From Maritimibacter sp. (lineage in GTDB: Bacteria; Pseudomonadota; Alphaproteobacteria; Rhodobacterales; Rhodobacteraceae): 23,528 nucleotides of DNA. Below the pieces are notes generated by a model, which was not told the origin of the DNA, searched no databases, and was given only the letters and a program-made list of their open reading frames with translations. Positions within the stretch are counted from its first letter, which is position 1, and each line of letters opens with the position of its first letter. The stretch lies in contig DOUP01000035.1 of assembly GCA_003520545.1 (NCBI GenBank), positions 1 to 23,528 on the forward strand. The letters are read 5' to 3'. This document shows, one piece after another, positions 15,409 through 22,949 of the stretch. The translations under genes and the position numbers were made by a program.

Positions 15409-15975
15409 TTAGCGGGCCTGTGCGTGGTAGTCGTCGTTGGGCTTCATGTCGGTCGCGGCGGCGACACGGTTGGTCATGTTGAAGAACCCGGCGACCGAGG
15501 CGATGTCGAATATGTCCCGGTCGGAAAAACCGACGTCGCGCAGCGCTTGGCGATCGGGTTCTTCGATTTTGGCGGGCGTTTCCGTGAGTTTCTCCACGAA
15601 GCTCAGCATGGTGTGCTGACGGTCGTCCAGATGCGCAGCGCGGAAATTCATCACCATCGCTTCGCCCAGCATCGGGTCACCGGACAATTCGCGCACGGCC
15701 GCGCCATGCGCCACGAGGCAATAAAAGCACTTGTTCACGGAAGAGACGACGACCGCGATCATCTCGCGCTCCAATTTGCATAGCCCGCTGTCCGCCAGCA
15801 TCAGGTCGTTGTAGATCGCCGTGAACGCGTTGAGTTTGTCTATATCGAATGCATGGGCCTTGAGCACGTTCGGCACCATGCCGAGCTTGTCCTGACAAAT
15901 GTCAAAATACTTCTGCGTCGCTTCGGGAAGCGGGTCCACAGGGGGCAGGTCCAGCGCCATGATCTTGTCCGACAT
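15409..15975 (-). CDS. AhpD-like/carboxymuconolactone decarboxylase-family peroxidase-related protein
   Basis: A 188-residue AhpD-fold protein. The redox motif CFYC (Cys83, Cys86) followed by His90 in CLVAHGAAVRE, with upstream acidic LEREM, matches the peroxidase-related (Mcol_0980/Gamma type) subgroup. These are thought to reduce peroxides through the CxxC pair, with an unknown electron donor here. The start is ATG 15975, placed behind GAGGAG at about 15982-15987. A longer frame to 16020 exists but lacks a ribosome site and would overlap the GNAT gene. One base separates it from the GNAT stop. Confidence 0.9.
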   Translation of the reverse strand: MSDKIMALDLPPVDPLPEATQKYFDICQDKLGMVPNVLKAHAFDIDKLNAFTAIYNDLMLADSGLCKLEREMIAVVVSSVNKCFYCLVAHGAAVRELSGDPMLGEAMVMNFRAAHLDDRQHTMLSFVEKLTETPAKIEEPDRQALRDVGFSDRDIFDIASVAGFFNMTNRVAAATDMKPNDDYHAQAR

Positions 15976-15976
15976 A

Positions 15977-16714
15977 TCAACTCTCCTCAGGTTTGATCCG
16001 GTAGTGATACTGCCCCACACGGGTCATGCCAAGCGAGGCATAGAGCGGGTTTGCGGCCGTATTCCCTTGCGTCACGGCCAATCCGACAATCGGCGCGCCG
16101 TGGCTGTAGGCCCAGATCGCGGCCTGTTTCAAGAGCTGCCGCGCCACACCCTTGCGCCGTTGTTCGGGCAGGACGTGAAGGGCGTGAACCATCGCGATCC
16201 GGTCGTGGATCGAAACGAAAGCGGCACCGCCCGGATAGTCGCCTCTACGTGCAATGATGCCCGCTTTGGGATGCGGCGCGCGGTCCATGATGGCCTGGCG
16301 GGCCGGACCGATCCCGTCGTGTTCCCATATCTCGCGGATTTTGAACAGGGGCGGCCACATGGCGTACCCGCCGCCCATCGGAATGGTGCCATCGCCGCGC
16401 AGGCTCGCCGTGTTGATGGCGTAGAGAAGGGTTGGGTCGAGCACCTCGTAGCCATGGTGGGCGAGCATGTCGTCCAACGACTTTTCGCCATCGCGCACCA
16501 TGAATTGAGGGCGCTGACCGAGTGCGCGCATAGCGCGTTCCGCGGTCGCCAGGTCGGCTTCGGTCACAGGCCAGTCCTCGGTGGCCGAAGACACGCGGCT
16601 GCCTCCGCCGTGGCCCTCGCGGATCGTCCATGCGCCGTGCCGTTCGATCTTGGCAGCGGGCCATGTCGCCAGCAGCGCGTCGGTCAGGCTTTTAGAGTCG
16701 GGAAGCCTGTCCAT
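15977..16714 (-). CDS. GNAT-family N-acetyltransferase
   Basis: A 245-residue acetyltransferase with an extra N-terminal half. The GNAT core is in the C-terminal third: acetyl-CoA motif A around VLPEQRRKGVARQLL (181-195), then VGLAVTQGNTAANPLYASLGM (210-230) as motif B, ending with YHYRIKP. The N-terminal 100 residues are also GNAT-like in outline and may be a degenerate second domain. The substrate is unknown. ATG 16714 shares one base with the stop of the upstream gene (TGATG). The operon context gives no substrate clue. Confidence 0.9.
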   Translation of the reverse strand: MDRLPDSKSLTDALLATWPAAKIERHGAWTIREGHGGGSRVSSATEDWPVTEADLATAERAMRALGQRPQFMVRDGEKSLDDMLAHHGYEVLDPTLLYAINTASLRGDGTIPMGGGYAMWPPLFKIREIWEHDGIGPARQAIMDRAPHPKAGIIARRGDYPGGAAFVSIHDRIAMVHALHVLPEQRRKGVARQLLKQAAIWAYSHGAPIVGLAVTQGNTAANPLYASLGMTRVGQYHYRIKPEES

Positions 16715-17436
16715 CAGTCCGGGAACTCTTGGCAGAGCGCAACCATCGCCGCGTCAACTTGTGCGCCATCGTGGCCACGGATCACGACGTTGGTGCCGAA
16801 GACGCCTTTGTCGTTGAACGGGTAGGAGCCTATGGAGAGGTCGGGGTACTTGTCCGCAAGGATGCGCAGGGGGCCCGCCACCTCGCCCTCGGGTCTCTCG
16901 ACACGGTGGGATTGCGACAGGAGCGGCGTGCCGCCTTCGATCTTGGAGAGCACGGTCGCGACCATCGCTTCGAACACAGCAGGCACACCCGCCATGACAT
17001 GCACGTTTTGAATGGTGAAACCGGGTGCGATGGAGACCGGATTTTCGATCAGCTCGGCGCTGTCTGGGATCCGGGCCATGCGCATCCGGCCTTCCGTCGC
17101 CTCGACACCCCGGCTGTTGAAATAACCCATCAGCAGATCGCGGGCGTCATCGCGGATGTCGATATGGTCGCCAAAAGCCTCGGCCACGCAGTCAGCCGTG
17201 ATGTCATCATGCGTTGGTCCGATCCCGCCAGAGGTGAAGAGGTGATCGACGCGGCCCGACAAGTCTTTGACCGCCGAAACGATGGCGTCTTTGTCGTCGG
17301 AAATGACGCGCGCTTCGCGCAGATCGATACCGTGCCGCGTGAGTTCCTTGGCCAGGAAATTCAGATTGGAGTCGCGCGTGCGGCCGGAGAGGATTTCATC
17401 CCCGATAACGATCATGGCGGCGGTTGGGTTGGACAT
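16714..17436 (-). CDS. CinA-type MoCF (molybdopterin-binding) domain protein
   Basis: A 240-residue stand-alone CinA N-terminal (COG1058) domain. IGDEILSGRTRDSN near the start and TSGGIGPTHDDIT (68-80) are the family signatures. It lacks the C-terminal deamidase domain of full CinA, so nicotinamide mononucleotide deamidase activity should not be assumed; full CinA acts in pyridine nucleotide salvage. The name 'competence/damage-inducible' is historical. ATG 17436 opens the four-gene operon to GNAT, AhpD-like and OmpA-like. It diverges from sfsA across 109 bp. Confidence 0.92.
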   Translation of the reverse strand: MSNPTAAMIVIGDEILSGRTRDSNLNFLAKELTRHGIDLREARVISDDKDAIVSAVKDLSGRVDHLFTSGGIGPTHDDITADCVAEAFGDHIDIRDDARDLLMGYFNSRGVEATEGRMRMARIPDSAELIENPVSIAPGFTIQNVHVMAGVPAVFEAMVATVLSKIEGGTPLLSQSHRVERPEGEVAGPLRILADKYPDLSIGSYPFNDKGVFGTNVVIRGHDGAQVDAAMVALCQEFPD

Positions 17437-17545
17437 GGCAGCCTCTTGTTGTTTGCGGCGACACTAGAGGCTTTTCCGCCTGGCCAAAAGAGCCACTGGG
17501 GGGCAGGCGCTGGACAACCGTCCAAGCGCACGCGACAGTCCGCCC

Positions 17546-18253
17546 ATGGACTTCCCGACGCCCCTTATTCCCGCCAGACTGACCAGACGTTACAAACGGT
17601 TCTTGGCCGATTGCGTGTTGGACGACGGCACCGAGATCACCGCGCATTGCGCCAATCCCGGTTCGATGATGGGGCTGGCGGTGCCGGAGTCACGGATCTG
17701 GTTGGAGCCAAACGACGACCCGAAGAAGAAGCTGAAATACGGCTGGCGGCTGGTCGAGCATGATGATGGGCATTTCACGGGCGTGGACACGGCGCTTCCC
17801 AATCGGATGCTCAAGGCGGCGTTGATGGCGCGTGAGGTCACGCCGCTTGCGGACTATTCGGTCGTGACACCGGAACAGAAGTACGGCGAGAAGAGCCGTA
17901 TTGATTTCCTGCTTAGCGAACCCGGTCTTCCGGACGCCTACGTGGAGGTGAAGTCGGTGACGCTCAGCCGTGACGCGGGACTGGCGGAGTTTCCAGACAG
18001 CGTGACTTTGCGCGGTGCCAGACATATGTCGGAGCTCGCTGCGATGGCAAAGGCGGGTCACCGCGCCGTGATTTTGTACCTCGTTCAGCGGACTGATGCA
18101 GACCGTGTCGCCATCGCGGCGGACATCGATCCGACCTATGCGCGCGCCGTGTCCGATGCTGTGACAGCCGGCGTGGAGGCCATGGCGTTTGGCACGATGA
18201 TTGACCCGAGCGGCGTTTCCCTTGGGTCCGCGCTGCCCATTGATCTGCACTAG
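17546..18253 (+). CDS. sfsA: SfsA family DNA/RNA-binding putative nuclease
   Basis: A 235-residue SfsA protein. The family has an N-terminal OB-like nucleic-acid binding part (RRYKRFLADCVLDDG, then AHCANPGSMMGL) and a C-terminal PD-(D/E)XK-like nuclease fold (SRIDFLLSE, then AYVEVKSVTL, then GHRAVILYLVQRTDAD). E. coli SfsA was first described as a regulator of sugar fermentation. The molecular role here is not settled. ATG 17546 has no strong ribosome site upstream (CAGTCCGCCC), but the start fits the usual SfsA N-terminus and no upstream in-frame start is seen nearby. Confidence 0.93.
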   Translation: MDFPTPLIPARLTRRYKRFLADCVLDDGTEITAHCANPGSMMGLAVPESRIWLEPNDDPKKKLKYGWRLVEHDDGHFTGVDTALPNRMLKAALMAREVTPLADYSVVTPEQKYGEKSRIDFLLSEPGLPDAYVEVKSVTLSRDAGLAEFPDSVTLRGARHMSELAAMAKAGHRAVILYLVQRTDADRVAIAADIDPTYARAVSDAVTAGVEAMAFGTMIDPSGVSLGSALPIDLH

Positions 18254-18409
18254 TCCATCTTGCGCTGGTTGGGGATGGTGTAGCCCGAAATCGGCGGGAC
18301 GGTCGTGGTGCGAGGACGGCAAGGGCACGCTGACAGGTTCCAAGCGACATCAATAGTCAATTCTTGAAGCATGGACGGTTAAAAGTGGATCAGACAAGTC
18401 CCGCTTGCG

Positions 18410-18438
18410 TTGTCCTCTGCATCAATTCGGCCTATTTA
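18410..18438 (+). promoter_or_regulatory. Possible sigma70-type promoter of map
   Basis: TTGTCC (18410-18415) and TATTTA (18433-18438) are 17 bp apart, giving a transcript start about 20 nt before the GTG of map. Partial matches only. The rest of the 213-bp gap between sfsA and map holds no gene that I can support. Confidence 0.35.
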
Positions 18439-18466
18439 GTTCGCGAGACAGATAGGAGCGCCCACC

Positions 18467-19273
18467 GTGGATAAAAAAACCCGCGTGACCCGAGAAGGTA
18501 TCCGCCTTTATGCCCCCGAGGATTTCGCGGGTATGCACAAAGCCGGGAAACTCGCCGCCGAGATCCTCGACGCGATGATTCCGCTTGTCGTGCCGGGTGT
18601 GACCACGGGCGAGCTTGATGCGGCCATCGAGAAAATGGTCGTGGACGCGGGCGCGACCTCGGCCACGATCGGTTACAAGGGGTATGAACACGCCTCCTGC
18701 ATCTCGATCAACCACGTGGTTTGTCACGGTATTCCGTCCGAGAAGAAGCTCAAGGATGGCGACATCCTGAACATCGATGTCACGGTGATCGTTGACGGGT
18801 GGTATGGCGACACGAGCCGGATGTATGTCGCGGGCAAGCTTCCGCGCAAAGCCGAGCGTCTGATCGAGGTGACGCACGAGGCGCTGATGCGCGGGATCGA
18901 GGCGGCCAAGCCGGGGAATACCTTTGGTGACATCGGCTTCGCAATCCAGTCCTTCGTGGAGCAAAACCGTATGTCTGTCGTGCGGGACTTCTGTGGTCAC
19001 GGGCTGGGACAGGTCTTTCACGCGCCGCCCAACGTGCTGCACTACGGACGGCCGGGCACCGGGCCCGTGTTGCAGGAGGGCATGTTTTTCACCATCGAGC
19101 CGATGGTGAATATCGGACGGCCGGAAACCAAGGTGCTGGCCGATGACTGGACCGCCGTGACGCGGGATAAATCGCTCTCGGCGCAGTTCGAGCATTCCAT
19201 CGGAATCACCGAAACGGGGAGCGAGGTTTTCACGCTAAGCCCCGCTGACAGGTTTCACCCGACCTACGGCTGA
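18467..19273 (+). CDS. map: Type I methionine aminopeptidase
   Basis: A 268-residue cytoplasmic metalloprotease that removes the initiator methionine from nascent proteins. The five metal ligands are present: Asp104, Asp115, His178, Glu211 and Glu242, with substrate-contacting His87 in CHGIPS. The N-terminus lacks the zinc-finger extension of eukaryotic or type-Ic enzymes. GTG 18467 is chosen because AGGAG at 18454-18458 lies 8 nt upstream. Its stop lies inside the end of the convergent DUF2189 gene (10-bp overlap), so the two transcripts must overlap. Confidence 0.97.
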   Translation: MDKKTRVTREGIRLYAPEDFAGMHKAGKLAAEILDAMIPLVVPGVTTGELDAAIEKMVVDAGATSATIGYKGYEHASCISINHVVCHGIPSEKKLKDGDILNIDVTVIVDGWYGDTSRMYVAGKLPRKAERLIEVTHEALMRGIEAAKPGNTFGDIGFAIQSFVEQNRMSVVRDFCGHGLGQVFHAPPNVLHYGRPGTGPVLQEGMFFTIEPMVNIGRPETKVLADDWTAVTRDKSLSAQFEHSIGITETGSEVFTLSPADRFHPTYG

Positions 19274-20151
19274 GCGCGGTTTTCGGGGGCCGGGTCGAAG
19301 CTGACCGCTGCCCGGTATAGATGCCATGTCGCGTGACCCAACACCGGAAGCACGACGATCAACCCGATAAAGGCTGTCGCGATCCCGATCGCAAGAAGCA
19401 CCGCGACGATTGCGCCCCAGGCAAGGATCGGCAGGGTATTGGCCCGCGCGACCCGCACCGATGTGGACACCGCAAGCGGCAGGCCGACGGGGCGGTCGAC
19501 CAACATTGGCGCCGCGACCACGGTGGTGACCAAAGCGATCAGCGCGAAGACGAAGCCTACGAGGGTGCCGAGGACGAGCATTGTTATGCCGCCTGTCGTC
19601 GTGGTGACGTCAACGATGAATGCGCCGAGGGTCGCGGGAACAGCGCCGCCCATGGCAACCTGGTGGATAAGGTCGGCTGCAAAGAGCCATGCGGTGAACA
19701 GCATGAGCAGGTAAGCGGCCATGGCCAGAAGCGGGCCTATGATCTCGGGTCGGACAGCGCCGAAAGCCTGTCCCCAGCTTGGGGTCGTGCCACGTTCGCG
19801 CCGTTTGGACATTTCATAAAGCCCGACACAGACAATCGGGCCGAGAATGGCAAAGCCTGCGCTGACCGGAAGCAGCAAAGGCGCAAGCGACGTTTGAAAG
19901 GCGAGGCCGGCAATCAGCAGCCCGATCAGCGGATAGGCTACGACCATGAACATGACGTCGGTGCGCATTGCGGTGAAATCCTGGAACCCGAGTTTCAGTG
20001 CACGTCCAAGGTCCGGCATCGTCAGTGGATTGATTGTTGGCTGTGCAAGGTCGTGGCTGCCGATCGTTTCAATCCCGGCCTCGACGCTTTGCGCGCTGCG
20101 ACCGAGGGCCGAGGCTGCGGCAGATATGGGGTTTCCGATAGTCTTTGACAT
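19264..20151 (-). CDS. DUF2189 multi-pass membrane protein
   Basis: A 295-residue integral membrane protein of unknown function. After a polar 55-residue N-terminus come about six hydrophobic segments (for example MVVAYPLIGLLIAGLAF, LLLPVSAGFAILGPIVCVGLY, IGPLLAMAAYLLMLFTAWLF, MLVLGTLVGFVFALIALVTT, LAWGAIVAVLLAIGIATAFI). The YEMSKRRERGTTPSW loop after the second helix is the DUF2189/COG5473 hallmark. ATG 20151 has an excellent GGAGGAG just upstream; a longer frame to 20214 has none. Two small hairpins lie in the leader. It overlaps the end of map tail-to-tail. Confidence 0.88.
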   Translation of the reverse strand: MSKTIGNPISAAASALGRSAQSVEAGIETIGSHDLAQPTINPLTMPDLGRALKLGFQDFTAMRTDVMFMVVAYPLIGLLIAGLAFQTSLAPLLLPVSAGFAILGPIVCVGLYEMSKRRERGTTPSWGQAFGAVRPEIIGPLLAMAAYLLMLFTAWLFAADLIHQVAMGGAVPATLGAFIVDVTTTTGGITMLVLGTLVGFVFALIALVTTVVAAPMLVDRPVGLPLAVSTSVRVARANTLPILAWGAIVAVLLAIGIATAFIGLIVVLPVLGHATWHLYRAAVSFDPAPENRAQP

Positions 20152-20163
20152 GATCTCCTCCCG

Positions 20164-20212
20164 GGTCTTTTTGGCGAAAGACCGACGCGAGGCAAGGGAC
20201 ATGGACCTTGCC
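20164..20212 (-). promoter_or_regulatory. Two hairpins in the DUF2189 leader
   Basis: GGTCTTT/AAAGACC (20164-20170 and 20177-20183, 6-nt loop) and GGCAAGG/CCTTGCC (20191-20197 and 20206-20212, 8-nt loop) are exact 7-bp inverted repeats within 61 nt of the start codon. They may structure the leader or bind a regulator. The remainder of the 176-bp gap to the HAD gene (20152-20327) shows nothing else that I can support. Confidence 0.35.
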
Positions 20213-20327
20213 ACGCGGGCTTCGGCCAGTGGGAGCAGTCTAGCACGCGGCCCGCAGTTTGCCTGTCACGATTGCGAGACGGTTGGCAGGGGGTTCGCGC
20301 GCGCGGCTGGCCGCGGTGGGTGGTAGC

Positions 20328-20972
20328 TCAGAGGCCGAGGTGAGAGGCGAGGGCGTCCATGTTTTCGACGACAGGAAGGGCCAAAGCGTCCAGAGGCTCG
20401 CGCGCGCCGCTGGCAAAGCCGATGGTTTGCATACCTGCGGCGATCCCGGCGCGACAACCCGTTGGGCTGTCATCCACGACGACGCAGTTATTCGGTGCGA
20501 CGCCAAGCGCGGCGGCGGCTGCGAGGTAGAGATCGGGCGCGGGTTTCGGTGCGCCAAGGGCCTGTCCGGAGAATAGGAGATCCTTCAGACGCGACCAGAC
20601 ATCCGGGTGCTGTCCAAGCGTAATCTCCATTTTGCGAACCGTCCCATTGGACCCAACCGCATAGGGAATGCCTGCCGCATCCAACCGGTCAAGCATCCGC
20701 TCTACGCCCGGCATCAGGTCCGTGCCCGCTGCGAGCCGAGCGTATAGCCGCCCGTAAAAGTCATCGACCCAGGTCGGGCCGAACCCGATCCCCATGCTGC
20801 GGGCCTTGCCGGCAACGCCCGCGATGGTGCCGCCGATGAAGGTCGCTTCAGCCTCCGCCATAGACATTGGCCGGCCGTGGGCGGCGAGCTCATCGACCAA
20901 GAGCTCGAATGCCGCCGGTTCGCTGTCGACGAGCACGCCGTCGCAATCGAAAAGCACTGCGCCGACACTCAT
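20328..20972 (-). CDS. HAD-family hydrolase (phosphoglycolate/sugar-phosphatase-like)
   Basis: A 214-residue HAD phosphatase of subfamily IA with a helical cap (about 17-85). Motif I DCDGVLVD (Asp9, Asp11) gives nucleophile and acid/base, motif II Ser108 in GSNGT, motif III Lys143 in GAPKPAPD, and motif IV VVDDSPTG (Asp167, Asp168). It resembles Gph/beta-phosphoglucomutase-like enzymes; the substrate is undetermined. ATG 20972 shares four bases (ATGA) with the stop of the preceding small gene. A longer open frame to 21245 runs through rsmD and is not credible. It is last in the operon. Confidence 0.92.
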   Translation of the reverse strand: MSVGAVLFDCDGVLVDSEPAAFELLVDELAAHGRPMSMAEAEATFIGGTIAGVAGKARSMGIGFGPTWVDDFYGRLYARLAAGTDLMPGVERMLDRLDAAGIPYAVGSNGTVRKMEITLGQHPDVWSRLKDLLFSGQALGAPKPAPDLYLAAAAALGVAPNNCVVVDDSPTGCRAGIAAGMQTIGFASGAREPLDALALPVVENMDALASHLGL

Positions 20973-21109
20973 GCCTGCCAGTCCTCGATCTGGGCGCGCA
21001 GGTTTTTGCACGGTATTCGCTCCGCCAGGTTCGTATCCATCAGGAGGATGCGATCGAGGGACGAGAAATAGAAGAGCAACCCGTCCTCCCGTTCCACAAC
21101 GTCGGTCAC
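20969..21109 (-). CDS. Small hypothetical protein (46 residues) between rsmD and the HAD gene
   Basis: A short gene locked between two known ones. It starts at GTG 21109, which overlaps the rsmD stop as GTGA, and ends at 20969 with a TGA that overlaps the HAD start as ATGA. The peptide begins VTDVVEREDGLLFYFSSLDR, continues ILLMDTNLAERIPCKNLRAQ and ends IEDWQA. It is soluble, slightly acidic, with one cysteine and no signal or membrane segment. I know no family or function. The double 4-nt overlap, the same style as the neighbouring junctions, is strong evidence for translation, because a chance frame would rarely fit both ends. Confidence 0.8.
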   Translation of the reverse strand: MTDVVEREDGLLFYFSSLDRILLMDTNLAERIPCKNLRAQIEDWQA

Positions 21110-21669
21110 GCAGAATACTCGCACAGGGTAATAGTGGTGTCACCGTAGCGCCTTGCTTCCAGTGCCGTGACGCTGTCGGGCAAGGCGATCGTTGCGTTTT
21201 CCTCCCAAACGATGAGCGCTTTGTCCGCGATCCAGTTGCCGACAATGGCGGAGGTCAGGGCCTTCTCGCCAAGCGCCTTGCCGTAGGGCGGATCGAGAAA
21301 CACAAGCGTCGCGGGCTCCCCTGTGTTGTCTGGCAGCCGCGTCGCATTGCGAGAGACAAGCTTGGTTTCCGATTGCGCTTTGCACTTGGCGATGTTCTCG
21401 CGGATGAGTTTCTGAGCGACGCGCCCGTCGTCGACGAAGGTCACGTGAGCCGCGCCACGCGACAAGGCTTCCAGCCCAAGCGCTCCGGTGCCTGCGAAGA
21501 GGTCGAGCACGACCGCGTCGGTCACCGGGTCACCGAACCGCCCCCCCATAAGCATGGAAAACAGGCTTTCGCGCACACGGTCAGTCGTTGGCCTGAGATG
21601 GGCGCCCGCGTCACCCTTGCCGACGGATGCAAGCGCAAGGCCGCGGTATGCGCCCGCGATAATCCTCAC
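21106..21669 (-). CDS. rsmD: 16S rRNA (guanine(966)-N2)-methyltransferase
   Basis: A 187-residue SAM-dependent methyltransferase that modifies G966 of 16S rRNA (E. coli numbering) in the small subunit. MRIIAGAYRG and RPTTDRVRESLFSML are family-specific N-terminal motifs; DLFAGTGALGLEALSRGA (56-73) binds SAM; LDPPYG (125-130) is the catalytic motif for exocyclic amine methylation. The start GTG 21669 overlaps the stop of the reductase gene as GTGA. The length is typical. Confidence 0.96.
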   Translation of the reverse strand: MRIIAGAYRGLALASVGKGDAGAHLRPTTDRVRESLFSMLMGGRFGDPVTDAVVLDLFAGTGALGLEALSRGAAHVTFVDDGRVAQKLIRENIAKCKAQSETKLVSRNATRLPDNTGEPATLVFLDPPYGKALGEKALTSAIVGNWIADKALIVWEENATIALPDSVTALEARRYGDTTITLCEYSA

Positions 21670-22874
21670 GCTTTCAAGAGCGCCTTGAGATCTGTTTCCG
21701 GGTCAGCGATGGCGGCCTTGTCGGGTGACTTTCCCCCTTCGATCAAACGCTTACCGACCATGTAGCCACGTGGGTCGTTTATCGCGTCGACCGCGAGCAA
21801 GGTGTCGCCCTTGTAGTACCAAAAGGATACGGCGTCGTCGTGGCGGCGGGTGACGATTTCGTCGTAGCCCGTGTTCAGCCCGGCGATTTGCAGCTTGGCG
21901 TCGTATTGATCGGACCAGAACCACGGCTTGGCATCGTAAGGCTTTTGCTCACCCATCATGTTCTGTGCGACGATTTCGGCCTGGTCGATGGCATTGCCAA
22001 CGCTTTCCAAACGGATGCGGCCATCTTTGTAGGGGAAGGAGGCGCAATCGCCAGCGGCGTAGATATCCGGGTCCGAGGTTTCGCCAAATTCGTTCGTCTT
22101 GATCCCGTTGTCGATGTCGAGGCCCGCTGCCTCCGCAAGTCCGGCGTCCGGGCGGATGCCCACGCCCACGATGACAACATCGACGTCGAACTTTGAGCCG
22201 TCCGTCAGCTCGGCCCCCGAAACGTGGTCGTCTCCCGTGAGGGCTTTGAGTCCCACGCCTTCGCGAAGATCGACGCCATGCGCGGTGTGGAGTGCGCGAA
22301 AGGCGTCGGAGGTTTCCGGCGAGGCCACGCGTTGAAGGATGCGTTCGGACATCTCGACCAGCGTGACGGTCATGCCCTTTTTCCTGGCGACCGCGGCGGC
22401 CTCCAGCCCGATGTATCCGCCGCCGATAACGAGCGCATGGCGTCCTTCGGCGAATTCATGCGCCATGCTGTCCACGTCGGCGAGGGTGCGCACGGTATGG
22501 ACGCCGTCCAGATCCCCACCGATCGCGGCCGGCAAACGGTTCGGGACCGCCCCGGTGGTCAACGCGAGTTTGTCATAGGGAATTTCGCCGCCACCTTCGA
22601 GGCGCACGACCTTCGCGTCCCGGTCGATCCCGGCCACGCGGGTGCCGAGCTTCAGAGTAATGCCGTTCTCCGAATAGAAGGACTCGGGACGAAGGTAGAG
22701 CCGGTCCAGCGTCATGTCGCCAAGCAAGTAGGCTTTCGAAAGCGGCGGACGCTGGTAAGGCGGAACCGGTTCTTCGCCGATCAGTGTGATCGGGCCTTCG
22801 AACTTCATGTGGCGAAGCTTGGCGACCAGAGAAGAACCCGCTTGGCCCGCTCCAATGACGACGATACCCGACAT
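21666..22874 (-). CDS. FAD/NAD-dependent ferredoxin (rubredoxin) reductase-like oxidoreductase
   Basis: A 402-residue flavoprotein of the BphA4/CamA/ThcD type. It should pass electrons from NAD(P)H through FAD to a small iron-sulfur protein. FAD motif GAGQAG at 8-13, NAD motif GGGYIG at 152-157 with Glu175 at the end of the next strand (NADH preference), AGDC at 275-278, and the C-terminal FWSDQYD (320-326) that contacts the flavin all fit. No ferredoxin or oxygenase lies beside it in this window, so its partner is unknown. It heads the operon to rsmD, the small gene and HAD. It diverges from the peroxiredoxin over 72 bp. Confidence 0.93.
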   Translation of the reverse strand: MSGIVVIGAGQAGSSLVAKLRHMKFEGPITLIGEEPVPPYQRPPLSKAYLLGDMTLDRLYLRPESFYSENGITLKLGTRVAGIDRDAKVVRLEGGGEIPYDKLALTTGAVPNRLPAAIGGDLDGVHTVRTLADVDSMAHEFAEGRHALVIGGGYIGLEAAAVARKKGMTVTLVEMSERILQRVASPETSDAFRALHTAHGVDLREGVGLKALTGDDHVSGAELTDGSKFDVDVVIVGVGIRPDAGLAEAAGLDIDNGIKTNEFGETSDPDIYAAGDCASFPYKDGRIRLESVGNAIDQAEIVAQNMMGEQKPYDAKPWFWSDQYDAKLQIAGLNTGYDEIVTRRHDDAVSFWYYKGDTLLAVDAINDPRGYMVGKRLIEGGKSPDKAAIADPETDLKALLKA

Positions 22875-22904
22875 GAAAAACTCTCCCCTGTTTGGTCCGA
22901 ACCC

Positions 22905-22910
22905 TATAGT
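22905..22910 (+). promoter_or_regulatory. TATAGT -10-like box in the reductase/peroxiredoxin gap
   Basis: TATAGT matches five of six consensus -10 positions and lies about 40 bp before the peroxiredoxin start. No good -35 is seen at 16-18 bp on this strand. On the opposite strand TATAGG in the same place has TTGCCT 16 bp upstream, so it may instead serve the reductase gene. Only 72 bp separate the two genes, so their promoters must overlap or abut. Confidence 0.3.
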
Positions 22911-22937
22911 CAGACGTAGAAGAAAGGCAACGCGAAC

Positions 22938-22945
22938 AAGGAGGT
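22938..22945 (+). promoter_or_regulatory. Ribosome site deciding the peroxiredoxin start
   Basis: AAGGAGGT precedes two consecutive ATG codons at 22947 and 22950. Spacing is too short for the first and better for the second, so translation probably begins at 22950. Confidence 0.6.
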
Positions 22946-22949
22946 AATG

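Noticed and set aside
20794..21765. Long plus-strand open frame across the HAD, small gene and rsmD region
   Set aside because: It is antisense to three genes with clear motifs or overlaps and contains no domain I recognise.
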